A stretch of 17,717 bases of DNA from CAYQZD01 sp964421875 (GTDB taxonomy: Bacteria; Electryoneota; Tariuqbacteria; Tariuqbacterales; Tariuqbacteraceae), in contig CAYQZD010000072.1 of the NCBI GenBank assembly GCA_964421875.1, forward strand, positions 1 through 17,717, in the 5' to 3' direction. Shown here in pieces: positions 7,796 to 14,298 of this stretch. How positions within the stretch are numbered: the first letter of the stretch is position 1; every line of letters starts with the position of its first letter. A program made the position numbers and the translations under genes. The notes under the pieces are model-generated. The model searched no databases. It was not told where the DNA came from and was given only the letters and a program-made list of their open reading frames with translations.

Positions 7796-8111
7796 TATCA
7801 GCGTCATCAGCGTATATCATTTCTTAATCAGCGATTCAGAATCCTTATCCGGCGGAACATATCCCGCCCTACATAGCCTTAATAGCCTGTGAATCTTTTC
7901 GTGTCCATTCGTGTGTATTCGTGGTTCCAATCTTTATCTGCGTCATCAGCGTATATCATTTCTTAATCAGCGATTCAGAATCCCTATCCGGCGGAATAAG
8001 ATTCCTCCCCCCATAGCCCCCATAGCCGTAATAGCCAATGAATTCTCTTCACCAGCCCCCAGCCCCTAACACCCAGCACCCAACGCCCAGCGCCGTCTCA
8101 CCATCCGCCAT
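7796..8111. repeat. Intergenic repeats between HEPN and PhzF genes
   Basis: No gene is seen. Two 62-bp direct copies (7796-7857 and 7935-7996) differ at two positions and share the words GCGTCATCAGCG, TTAATCAGCGATTCAGAATCC and CCGGCGGAA. Related copies lie near 10008-10065 and 13238-13280. At 7851-7872 the first copy runs into a GTAG-type hairpin ending in CTAC. Two copies of the 'ATAGCC...AATAGCC' sequence follow near 7872 and 8010. From about 8046 to 8097 is a degenerate 7-8-nt array (on the minus strand GGCGCTGG, GCGTTGGG, TGCTGGGT and so on), directly 3' of the PhzF stop. Confidence 0.75.
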
Positions 8112-8891
8112 TCACACAAATATCTTCCCCGTCAAATAAAGCGCCGCCTTCCCCGCAATCTTCACCCGTTTCCCCAAATCCTCGCACATAACTTCCCCCT
8201 CCCGGTCGGAAACCTGCAAAGCCCGCATCCGACGCTTCCCCAGCCGCCCGCTCCAATACGGTACCATCGTGCAATAGGCCGACCCGGTAACCGGGTCCTC
8301 GTCGATGCCAGCCTTGGGCGCGAAACACCGCGCCACAAAGTCCGCCTCCTCCCCCGGCGCTGTCACAATCGCCACCATCCCCTCCTCCAGCGCCTTCAAT
8401 TTCGCCATATCCGGAGCCATCTTCCGGATTTCAGCTTCACTGTCGAACACCGCCATTATGTCCCGCGAAAGGTAAACCTCCTTCGGCGCCGCCTTTAAAG
8501 CCTCCGCCAAACCCGGAATCTCCCGCTCCTCCCCCGGACGTGAAGGAAAATCCATCGCCAGCCAGTCCCCCTCCTTCGCTACCGCCAAAACGCCGCTGAC
8601 CGTGCGGAACTCCACCGCTTCAGCCGCCGGTTCCAAAAACTTGAACACAATATAAGCGCTGGCTAAAGTGGCGTGCCCGCATAAATCCACCTCCATCGAA
8701 GGCGTGAACCACCTTAAACCGTACCCCTCGCCTTCCTTCACGAAGAACGCCGTTTCCGACAGGTTATTCTCCCGCGCAATCTTCTGCATCACCCCCACGT
8801 CCAGCCATTCCCCCAGCGGGCACACCGCCGCCGGATTCCCCCCGAATACCCGCTCGGAAAAAGAATCCACCTGGTATAGCGTCAATTCCAT
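8112..8891 (-). CDS. PhzF-family isomerase/epimerase
   Basis: PhzF proteins have a diaminopimelate-epimerase-like double fold; the founding member isomerises DHHA in phenazine synthesis, while most homologues act on unknown substrates. Motifs from the N-terminus: LYQVDSF, FGGNPAAVCPL, NNLSETAFF (with the conserved catalytic Glu), RWFTPSMEVDLCGHATLAS and, near 197-206, IDEDPVTGSAYC. Length (259 residues) is normal. The frame opens with GTG-ATG-ATG at 8897, 8894 and 8891. The only Shine-Dalgarno, GGAG (8897-8900), overlaps the GTG and sits five bases from the ATG at 8891, so that start is chosen. No phenazine gene is nearby, so phenazine synthesis is not implied. Repeat DNA lies on both sides and the gene is probably monocistronic. 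Confidence 0.94.
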   Translation of the reverse strand: MELTLYQVDSFSERVFGGNPAAVCPLGEWLDVGVMQKIARENNLSETAFFVKEGEGYGLRWFTPSMEVDLCGHATLASAYIVFKFLEPAAEAVEFRTVSGVLAVAKEGDWLAMDFPSRPGEEREIPGLAEALKAAPKEVYLSRDIMAVFDSEAEIRKMAPDMAKLKALEEGMVAIVTAPGEEADFVARCFAPKAGIDEDPVTGSAYCTMVPYWSGRLGKRRMRALQVSDREGEVMCEDLGKRVKIAGKAALYLTGKIFV

Positions 8892-9202
8892 CATCACTCC
8901 TTTATTGATAATCCTATAAATCGAATACCGAAAACCGAATACCGAAAATTGTAGGTCGGCTTATTCAAAGCCGACATTCTTCGCTGGCCGGTCTGAATGA
9001 CCCGCCCTACATAGCCGTAACAGCCTTATTTGCCAGTGAATTTTTTCCTCGTTCCCACGCTCCCGCGTGGGAATGCATACCACCAAATGTCATTCCACCA
9101 CACCCGGAATCCTTCTTCGCAAGGGCGAACGGGCGTTCGCCCCTACAGGCAACCGGAAACCAACCACCATTTCAAGATTTTACGAATTCACGAATCCCCG
9201 TG
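8892..9202. repeat. Intergenic repeats between PhzF and cupin genes
   Basis: No gene is seen. A 14-nt near-tandem (CGAATACCGAAAAC) lies at about 8922-8949. Positions 8951-9010 hold an inverted pair of GTAG hairpins. TTCCCACGC-TCCC-GCGTGGGAA recurs at about 9051-9073, and a hairpin GGGCGAACG-GG-CGTTCGCCC followed by CTAC lies at 9123-9146. From 9155 to 9200 is a degenerate 8-nt array 3' of the cupin stop. Confidence 0.75.
8951..9010. repeat. Inverted pair of GTAG hairpins (BIME-like)
   Basis: GTAG (8951-8954) precedes GTCGGCTT-ATTCA-AAGCCGAC (8955-8975). After ten bases comes GGCCGGTC-TGAAT-GACCCGCC (8986-9006) followed by CTAC (9007-9010). The two face each other and have reverse-complementary loops (ATTCA and TGAAT) but different stems. 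Head-to-head pairs of GTAG hairpins are how REP sequences are arranged in BIMEs of enterobacteria. Confidence 0.7.
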
Positions 9203-9568
9203 TTAATCCCCGGTCGGAACCACCGAACTCCCCTCCACCATCAAAATAACCGTCCGCCCCCGCGTCCTGGTTCGATGCTTCACCCCCCTGGACGCCAAAA
9301 ATCCCTGCTGCGGTGCCAGTTCCACTGTCCGCCCCTCCAAATCTATCAGCAAAGTCCCTTCAATCACATAGAAAAATTCATCTTCCTTATCGTGCTTGTG
9401 CCAGTGAAATTCCCCCTCTATCACCCCCAGCCTTACCACGCAGTCGTTCACCCGGCATAGAGTCCGGTTGAACCACTTCTCGCCGCACTCCTCCTGCATT
9501 TTCCCGATGTCTATGATTTCCAGCGGCTTGTTTTTTACCTCGGTGTCGATATTGTATCCCGAGATCAT
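9203..9568 (-). CDS. Small single-domain cupin protein
   Basis: The 121-residue protein is one cupin barrel. The first metal-binding motif is GEFHWHKHDKEDEFFYVIEG (52-71), with His55/57/59 and Glu64 as candidate metal ligands. The second is GFLASRGVKH (89-98), with His98 as the last ligand. The proline usual in the second motif is replaced by Ser-Arg. Small cupins of this type include mannose-6-phosphate-isomerase-like and unknown metal enzymes; no substrate can be assigned. Start: GAGGAG lies about seven bases before ATG 9568. The gene lies between two repeat clusters on the same strand as PhzF, about 300 bases upstream of it, so separate transcription is likely. Confidence 0.88.
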   Translation of the reverse strand: MISGYNIDTEVKNKPLEIIDIGKMQEECGEKWFNRTLCRVNDCVVRLGVIEGEFHWHKHDKEDEFFYVIEGTLLIDLEGRTVELAPQQGFLASRGVKHRTRTRGRTVILMVEGSSVVPTGD

Positions 9569-10186
9569 ACTATCTCCTCACAGTTTAGCCGGCTTCCCCG
9601 TTACCTATTCCCCTTTAAAAAGAGTGAAATATCCCCGCGCGGTCTTGGTTTGATGCGCCCGGCGGGAACTTGACACTTGTAACTAATTTGAAAAGATAAG
9701 AAATTACCCGGAAGGATGCAACTTAGATTGTGAGGAAGGATTACCTGAAGGCAGGCTTATGCATAGCCGGCATTAATCGCTGGCGGGTCTGAATGAACCG
9801 CCACCATAACCATCATAGCCAGTGAATTCTTCTCCCCTAAACCCTATTAACGTGCCCGCCGCGCCCCCGCAGTTTGTCTAAAAATGTCATTCTGAGCCCG
9901 ATGCGAAGCAGCGGAGCGAAGAATCTCCAATTATAATAACCTATAAACATCTGTGCTGTCGAGTCTCCGCACTCGACAGCAAACCACTTCGCGATTCCAA
10001 CTTTATCAGCGTCATCAGCGTAAATCATTATAAATCAGCGATTCAAAACCACACTCGGCGGAACCTGCCCCGCCCTAAAAATTACCCAATGTCATTCCGA
10101 GCGAAAGCCGGAATCCATCTTTCGCAGGGGCGAACGGTCGTTCGCCCTTCCCGACAACCGGCAACCGGCAACCGCCAACCGGAAAC
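9569..10186. repeat. Intergenic repeats between cupin and NACHT genes
   Basis: No gene is supported in these 618 bases. Elements: a partial GGCGGGTC-TGAAT hairpin (about 9781-9802); a truncated constant-loop element (9852-9875) whose right half is replaced; GTCATTCTGAG...GAAGAATCTCC (about 9886-9928); a constant-loop hairpin with a perfect 9-bp stem, GCTGTCGAG/CTCGACAGC, loop TCTCCGCA (9955-9980); a copy of the GCGTCATCAGCG sequence (about 10008-10065); a GTCATTCC...CGGAATCC element (10091-10116); hairpin GGGCGAACG-GT-CGTTCGCCC (10128-10147), preceded by GCAG instead of GTAG; and four tandem heptamers CAACCGG/C (10155-10182) next to the NACHT stop. Confidence 0.75.
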
Positions 10187-12910
10187 TCACTCCTTAAAAG
10201 GCCAATATTCCGGCTTACTCTTCGGCGTTCCTCTCGGCTTTCCATACCATTCCCCAAATGCCCCCGCCATTTCAGCGCCTTCGATATTGGCTCCCTCCAG
10301 GTTTGCGCCAATGAGGTTTGCGCTACGGAGGTTTGCGCCTCTGAGGTCTGCGCCTCTGAGGTCTGCGCCACCGAGGTTTGCGTCAATTAGGTCTGCGCCC
10401 TCGAGGTTTGCGCCATAGAGGTTTGCGCCATAGAGGTTTGCGCCACCGAGGTATGCGCGACGGAGGTCTGCGCCACCGAGGTCTGCGCTACGGAGGTATG
10501 CGCTTTCCAATTTAACTAAAGTTAAATTGGAAAAATCTAACCGCATAAAGTGTAACCAACTCCTCTCAAGATTCAGCCGGTTCAAACATCGTTTAGCGAA
10601 TGCCTCTCCGAATCCCCGCTCCGCGCTCATCAATCTCGAGATCCAGAGCGCAGGTGTATACTCTTTATCAAGCCAATCTATATCGCTCATCTTTTCCGCA
10701 ACATCGGCGCAGGCGCTCAGTATCGCCAGCAGGGCTTCTTCTCCGTTCCGCGCTTGCCGGTCCATTTCTCTGTATGTTTTTATCTTCAATTCCTCCATCG
10801 GCATCCCGTTCCTTAGTATGTAATTTATCAATTTGATAAATGTCTTTTGTATCTCACCCGCCTTCTCTTTACCCAATAATTCCACTTCATTCCGCACGAA
10901 TTTGAACAAATCCTCATCAATCGCCGTGGGCCCGCAAGTCTCCGCCCATCTTTTCAATGCGAATCCCTCGTTCCACACGGCTCCGTATTTTTCCTTTGAA
11001 CCCCTCAATTCCTCATCGATTAATTCCGCCTCCCGCACGATTCGCTTCGCGGTCAGATATTCTCCGAAACTCTTATGCGTGAATTCGAAAGTCCGGTCTT
11101 CCCGCCTGCTTTCCCCGTATTCTCTGAAATAGAAAGCGGTCAGCAGTTTCACAATCCCCTTTTCAGCGCCCGCCTCGAACTTCTTTAACAGTTCTGTCAA
11201 TCCGCTTTTTTTACAATGCTCCTCTATCGCCCTGATGGAAGTGGTTCTTCCTAATCCATGCCGCATCGAAAGCGCGATTTCCTCCAAAATGAGATAAAAA
11301 TCGTCTTCTTCAATTTCCGTAATCGTCCTGTGCTCTCTTTTCTCATAAGCTCTTTCGTAAATATGCTCTAACAGACTATAATATATTTCGTTCATATTCT
11401 TTAATTCGGCGAACTTACCGCCCTCCCTGACATAGGTGGAGGCGAACAGATAATTGAGCAGCGGTTGAGCGGTAATCTCCTCTATCTCTTTGCCTCTGTC
11501 CTTCAAATCTTTAGGCATCGTGCTGTATCCCTCGCCGGACGCTTCCCCGAAATTTTTCCACCATTCATCCCGCTGGTCGATTTCCAGTAAGCCTTCTTCA
11601 GCCTTGAATTCCTTTCTCTTCTCCTCTGTAATATGATATTCCAACGCTGTCAGTATCTGCTCGGGTTCTCGCAGCAGACTTTTATGCTCCTGCACCGCGA
11701 TTTCCCGCCCGCTGATAATTGCCTGTACTCTTAACCTTTGAGTGTTCCACTGATTTAACGCCTTTTGCATCTGGTCTATGAACTGCCTCGCCGTCTCCGC
11801 CCCTAACTTACCCTTCATCGAAAGCTCGTCCAAGCCGTCGAAAATCATCAACAACCGCTGCCCGTCCTTAATATCGTCTATCGGATTTCTGTCGAAAAAT
11901 TCCGCGTTTTTAAAATAGTATCCCACTTCTTCCGGCAGGTTCCCCCCGCAGTCGAAAAGATGCAGCGGGATAAGTGTCACCCTGTGCTTTCCCTCTTCCG
12001 CCGCTTTAGCGGCGTACATCTTGGCGAAGGAGGATTTACCGCAGCCCGGCCCCCCGCTGACTATCTTTAAAGCGTTTTCCTTATCCCCGTTTTTCAGCCA
12101 TTCATCGATATAGTCTTCTAACCACACGGCGTATCGCTCGGTTTCTACCGCCGTCTCCATTCGCTCTTCAGTTGTTTCCCGTCTGCCTTTGCCTTTCTTA
12201 ATTCGCTTTTCATAATACGCGCGTAACGGAACATAAACCTGCCGCAGGCTGAAAGGTTCTCCCATCATGCTCTCATCTGTCTGCTTCTGTAAAAATGCGT
12301 AATACCTCCCCCATTCCACGCTCTTGATGAAAGGCGTTTCCGCCTCAGCCCGCTGCATTATCTCCAGCAGCGGAACGTAGAATTTAGACTTATCCTTCCA
12401 TTCATTATGGAGGGCGTTCACAAAATATCTTGGCAGCCTGCCGGAAGCGCTCGCCGCCTGCTCGGCGTTGAGCCCGCAGTCCGACAACCATACTTCAAAC
12501 GATTCCTTGACCTCGTCCAAGTATGGAAAAGCCCCCGGATTATCGAAAAACGATATGTCTATCTCAATTTGTTTTTCCCGGAGACTTTTTTCGATTATAT
12601 CCGAGAGCGCGTCGCTCTTTTCACTCAATCCGTCCACCAAACGGTCGGATATTTCCCCCGACAATTCGATAAAAGCTCGAACAAGTGAACGATACACTAA
12701 TAGATAGGCGGTTTCTCCTTCATCTTTTCTAAAACCTACCGCCGCCGTGGAATCGACAATATCTTTCGCAAACGAAGGCCAATTCTGCGTTGCGCCGTCG
12801 ATAATCGCCTTCGATAGCGATTTGAATGCGTCTCTGAAATTGAGCTTGAGTTCTCGGTGGAGTAAACTGACTGGCTTCTTGAGGATTACGCTTCCCTTTT
12901 CCCCGCTCAT
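10187..12910 (-). CDS. NACHT-type STAND NTPase with C-terminal pentapeptide repeats
   Basis: This 907-residue protein has three parts. Residues 1-270 are a helical N-terminal region of no recognised family. The NTPase has Walker A GGPGCGKSS (286-294), Walker B LLMIFDGLDEL (353-363, with the Asp-Gly-Leu-Asp-Glu form typical of NACHT) and a winged-helix-like end containing FTHKSFGEYLTA (610-621), typical of NACHT proteins. Residues 792-881 form 18 pentads (A-D/N-L-x-x), which fold as a right-handed quadrilateral beta-helix; the first two are divergent. STAND NTPases act as ligand-triggered switches, and several bacterial NACHT proteins protect against phage. Here the pentapeptide helix occupies the usual sensor position and the N-terminus the usual effector position; that assignment is inference. 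Translation start is clear (GGGAGG just before ATG 12910) and a perfect-consensus promoter lies upstream. It has no partner gene on its strand. Confidence 0.88.
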   Translation of the reverse strand: MSGEKGSVILKKPVSLLHRELKLNFRDAFKSLSKAIIDGATQNWPSFAKDIVDSTAAVGFRKDEGETAYLLVYRSLVRAFIELSGEISDRLVDGLSEKSDALSDIIEKSLREKQIEIDISFFDNPGAFPYLDEVKESFEVWLSDCGLNAEQAASASGRLPRYFVNALHNEWKDKSKFYVPLLEIMQRAEAETPFIKSVEWGRYYAFLQKQTDESMMGEPFSLRQVYVPLRAYYEKRIKKGKGRRETTEERMETAVETERYAVWLEDYIDEWLKNGDKENALKIVSGGPGCGKSSFAKMYAAKAAEEGKHRVTLIPLHLFDCGGNLPEEVGYYFKNAEFFDRNPIDDIKDGQRLLMIFDGLDELSMKGKLGAETARQFIDQMQKALNQWNTQRLRVQAIISGREIAVQEHKSLLREPEQILTALEYHITEEKRKEFKAEEGLLEIDQRDEWWKNFGEASGEGYSTMPKDLKDRGKEIEEITAQPLLNYLFASTYVREGGKFAELKNMNEIYYSLLEHIYERAYEKREHRTITEIEEDDFYLILEEIALSMRHGLGRTTSIRAIEEHCKKSGLTELLKKFEAGAEKGIVKLLTAFYFREYGESRREDRTFEFTHKSFGEYLTAKRIVREAELIDEELRGSKEKYGAVWNEGFALKRWAETCGPTAIDEDLFKFVRNEVELLGKEKAGEIQKTFIKLINYILRNGMPMEELKIKTYREMDRQARNGEEALLAILSACADVAEKMSDIDWLDKEYTPALWISRLMSAERGFGEAFAKRCLNRLNLERSWLHFMRLDFSNLTLVKLESAYLRSADLGGADLRRAYLGGANLYGANLYGANLEGADLIDANLGGADLRGADLRGANLRSANLIGANLEGANIEGAEMAGAFGEWYGKPRGTPKSKPEYWPFKE
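10268..10537 (-). repeat. 15-bp DNA repeats encoding the pentapeptide helix
   Basis: Eighteen consecutive 15-nt units within the NACHT gene, read on the plus strand as variants of GAGGTTTGCGCCA. They encode pentads such as GANLY, GADLR and GANLE. Units differ mainly at the exposed residues (Tyr, Arg, Glu, Ile). Adjacent identical units (for example two YGANL pentads) suggest slippage or unequal exchange. Confidence 0.9.
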
Positions 12911-12960
12911 AACGCCTCCCGGATTGAATGACAGGATTTGAGGCTTGACTTATTCAATAT

Positions 12961-12989
12961 ATTATAACCATTTATCCCTTAAATGTCAA
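12961..12989 (-). promoter_or_regulatory. Consensus sigma70-type promoter of the NACHT gene
   Basis: On the minus strand TTGACA (12984-12989) and TATAAT (12961-12966) are both perfect and separated by 17 bases. Predicted initiation near 12954 gives a leader of about 44 bases ending in the GGGAGG ribosome binding site. No operator-like inverted repeat is seen between it and the start. Confidence 0.8.
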
Positions 12990-13517
12990 TAAAAATACCC
13001 AAATTTTGTGCCCGCCGCGTCCCCGCACCCTGCTGCATTATCCCTCCCCGTGACGCCGCGTCCCCGCACTCTATCCGAAAATGCCCCGAATTTGTCATTC
13101 CCGCGAAAGAGGGAATCCAGTAATTGCAAATAATCAATAGGATACAATATTTGGTAAACCTAATATTTTTCGTTTTTTCCTGTTCTCGGACAAACTATCC
13201 GCACTCGACAGCAAACCACTTCGCGGTTCCAATCCTTATCAGCGTCATCAGCGTACATCATCATAAATCAGCGATTCAAAAACCTCCATGTTATGTGCCC
13301 GCCAGGTCCCCGCACCCGGCGGCTTCTTGCTACTTGATACTGCATTCACCAACAAATGTTCCATAATAATCCCACACCCTTTATAATATACAAAATATTC
13401 CGCATATTGTCAAGTTTTTCCCCGAAAATCTAACGCACCCCTATTTTCCAAAATTACCGCAAGTCCTTAAATAATATACTGATAGATAAAATATGCCGAA
13501 TTAAAAAAATATTATGC
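12990..13517. repeat. Intergenic repeats between the divergent NACHT and 174-residue genes
   Basis: No gene is seen. Elements: constant-loop elements at 13008-13038 (left arm CCGCCG, right arm CTGCTGC, so the arms no longer pair) and 13050-13076 (also mismatched); ATTCCC-GCGAAAGA-GGGAAT (13098-13117); a right half of the CTCGACAGC element joined to foreign sequence (about 13192-13215); a GCGTCATCAGCG copy (about 13238-13280); and a constant-loop hairpin CCGCCAGG/CCCGGCGG (13295-13323). Positions 13370-13500 are AT-rich with nothing recognisable. Confidence 0.7.
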
Positions 13518-13546
13518 TTGACATTTGTGCAGTTTTATCGTATATT
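13518..13546 (+). promoter_or_regulatory. Promoter of the 174-residue protein gene
   Basis: TTGACA (13518-13523), a 17-base spacer and TATATT (13541-13546) match the sigma70 consensus at 11 of 12 positions. The site lies inside the longest open frame, which begins with ATG at 13514, so that ATG is upstream of the transcript and cannot be the start. Confidence 0.72.
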
Positions 13547-13552
13547 ACCTGT

Positions 13553-13591
13553 GAGGGGGGCTTTGATAAATCGAAACTGCTACGCCCCCTC
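13553..13591 (+). promoter_or_regulatory. Leader hairpin upstream of the 174-residue protein gene
   Basis: GAGGGGGGC (13553-13561) pairs with GCCCCCTC (13584-13591), an 8-bp GC-rich stem with one bulged G and a loop of about 22 bases. It starts almost exactly at the predicted transcription start, so it would form the 5' end of the mRNA, where stems can stabilise transcripts or affect translation. Confidence 0.4.
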
Positions 13592-13636
13592 TTAATTGTC
13601 ATTATCATTATAATCATTGTGATTGAGGAACCGCCT

Positions 13637-14161
13637 GTGTCCAAAAACCGTCGCCCCCTGCCTGCTCCCCAATTGAAAAGTCTGATTCCCCCCGCTGAGC
13701 AAGAAAAAATCGGGGAATGCATCCTCGCCTTCGCTGCGCAAACGGGCTGGAACCCGCGGGTAATCCCCATCCTCGCCCGCCCCGCCAAATGCCTCCCCCT
13801 GGAACTGGTGAAAGCCGTCCTCGATAAATGCCTGCTCCACAACGCCTCCAGCCCCGCTTACTATCACAAAGCCCTGCTCAACGCCTATAAAGACTACACC
13901 GCCGCCCTCAAAACCGAACTCGCCGGACTCCGCCGCGCCCGCCAAATCCTGGTATTAATGCGGAAAGAAGGCGCGGTGCCGGTCGATAACTTCCTCAAGT
14001 CGGAATGGCTCCGCAACCGCGCCGCTGACTTCCAACCGGATAAAAGTGAAGGCAATGTCAAATATGAAACCAACGCTGACGCCGCCGGTAAATGCCTCGC
14101 CCGCCTGCAGGATAGAATCGCGGAAATCGAACCCTACGCCCGCCTCCACCATTGGTCCTAA
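13637..14161 (+). CDS. Unrecognised 174-residue helical protein
   Basis: I do not recognise this protein. It begins Val/Met-SKNRRPLPAPQLKSLIPP, a basic, proline-rich start, followed by predicted helices (20-34, 54-68, 75-110, 155-170). It has no signal peptide, membrane segment or catalytic motif, and ends in HHWS. The start is GTG at 13637: GAGGA lies about seven bases upstream, while the longer frame back to ATG 13514 runs across the promoter and a low-complexity stretch that would read as a run of isoleucines. That stretch could be mistaken for a membrane helix if the longer start were used. The gene has its own promoter, reads away from the NACHT gene and is followed by a tandem octamer array and then the carboxypeptidase promoter, so it is monocistronic. 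GC-rich wobble use matches its neighbours, which supports a real gene. Confidence 0.62.
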   Translation: MSKNRRPLPAPQLKSLIPPAEQEKIGECILAFAAQTGWNPRVIPILARPAKCLPLELVKAVLDKCLLHNASSPAYYHKALLNAYKDYTAALKTELAGLRRARQILVLMRKEGAVPVDNFLKSEWLRNRAADFQPDKSEGNVKYETNADAAGKCLARLQDRIAEIEPYARLHHWS

Positions 14162-14171
14162 TCCCCGATAT

Positions 14172-14219
14172 ACTGTTTCACGTTTAACTGTTTAACCGTT
14201 TAACTGTTTCACAGTTTAA
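14172..14219 (+). repeat. Octamer array 3' of the 174-residue protein gene
   Basis: Successive units TGTTTCAC, GTTTAAC, TGTTTAAC, CGTTTAAC, TGTTTCAC and AGTTTAAC (one is 7 nt) begin shortly after the stop codon and end next to the -35 box of the carboxypeptidase promoter. Confidence 0.85.
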
Positions 14220-14224
14220 CCAAC

Positions 14225-14253
14225 TTGACTTTACTTTCATATTTACCTATATT
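14225..14253 (+). promoter_or_regulatory. Promoter of the M14 carboxypeptidase gene
   Basis: TTGACT (14225-14230), a 17-base spacer and TATATT (14248-14253) differ from the sigma70 consensus at two positions. Initiation near 14260 gives a leader of about 40 bases with GAGGAGG seven bases before the ATG. Confidence 0.68.
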
Positions 14254-14298
14254 CCTCTATGAAGACTCAACTTAAAACGCATCATTGAGGAGGCAGTT

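Noticed and set aside
8112..8891. Phenazine biosynthesis locus
   Set aside because: Only a PhzF-family gene is present; no other phenazine gene is nearby, and most PhzF homologues are not in phenazine pathways.
9837..10028. 63-residue minus-strand frame
   Set aside because: It consists of dispersed repeats (constant-loop hairpin, GCGTCATCAGCG copy) with no ribosome binding site or protein motif.
10268..10537. CRISPR-like regular repeats in DNA
   Set aside because: The 15-bp units are contiguous, have no spacers and encode in-frame pentapeptide repeats of the NACHT protein.
13592..13945. Minus-strand 117-residue frame opposite the 174-residue gene
   Set aside because: It runs antisense to a gene with a promoter, a Shine-Dalgarno and matching codon use, and has no start signals of its own.
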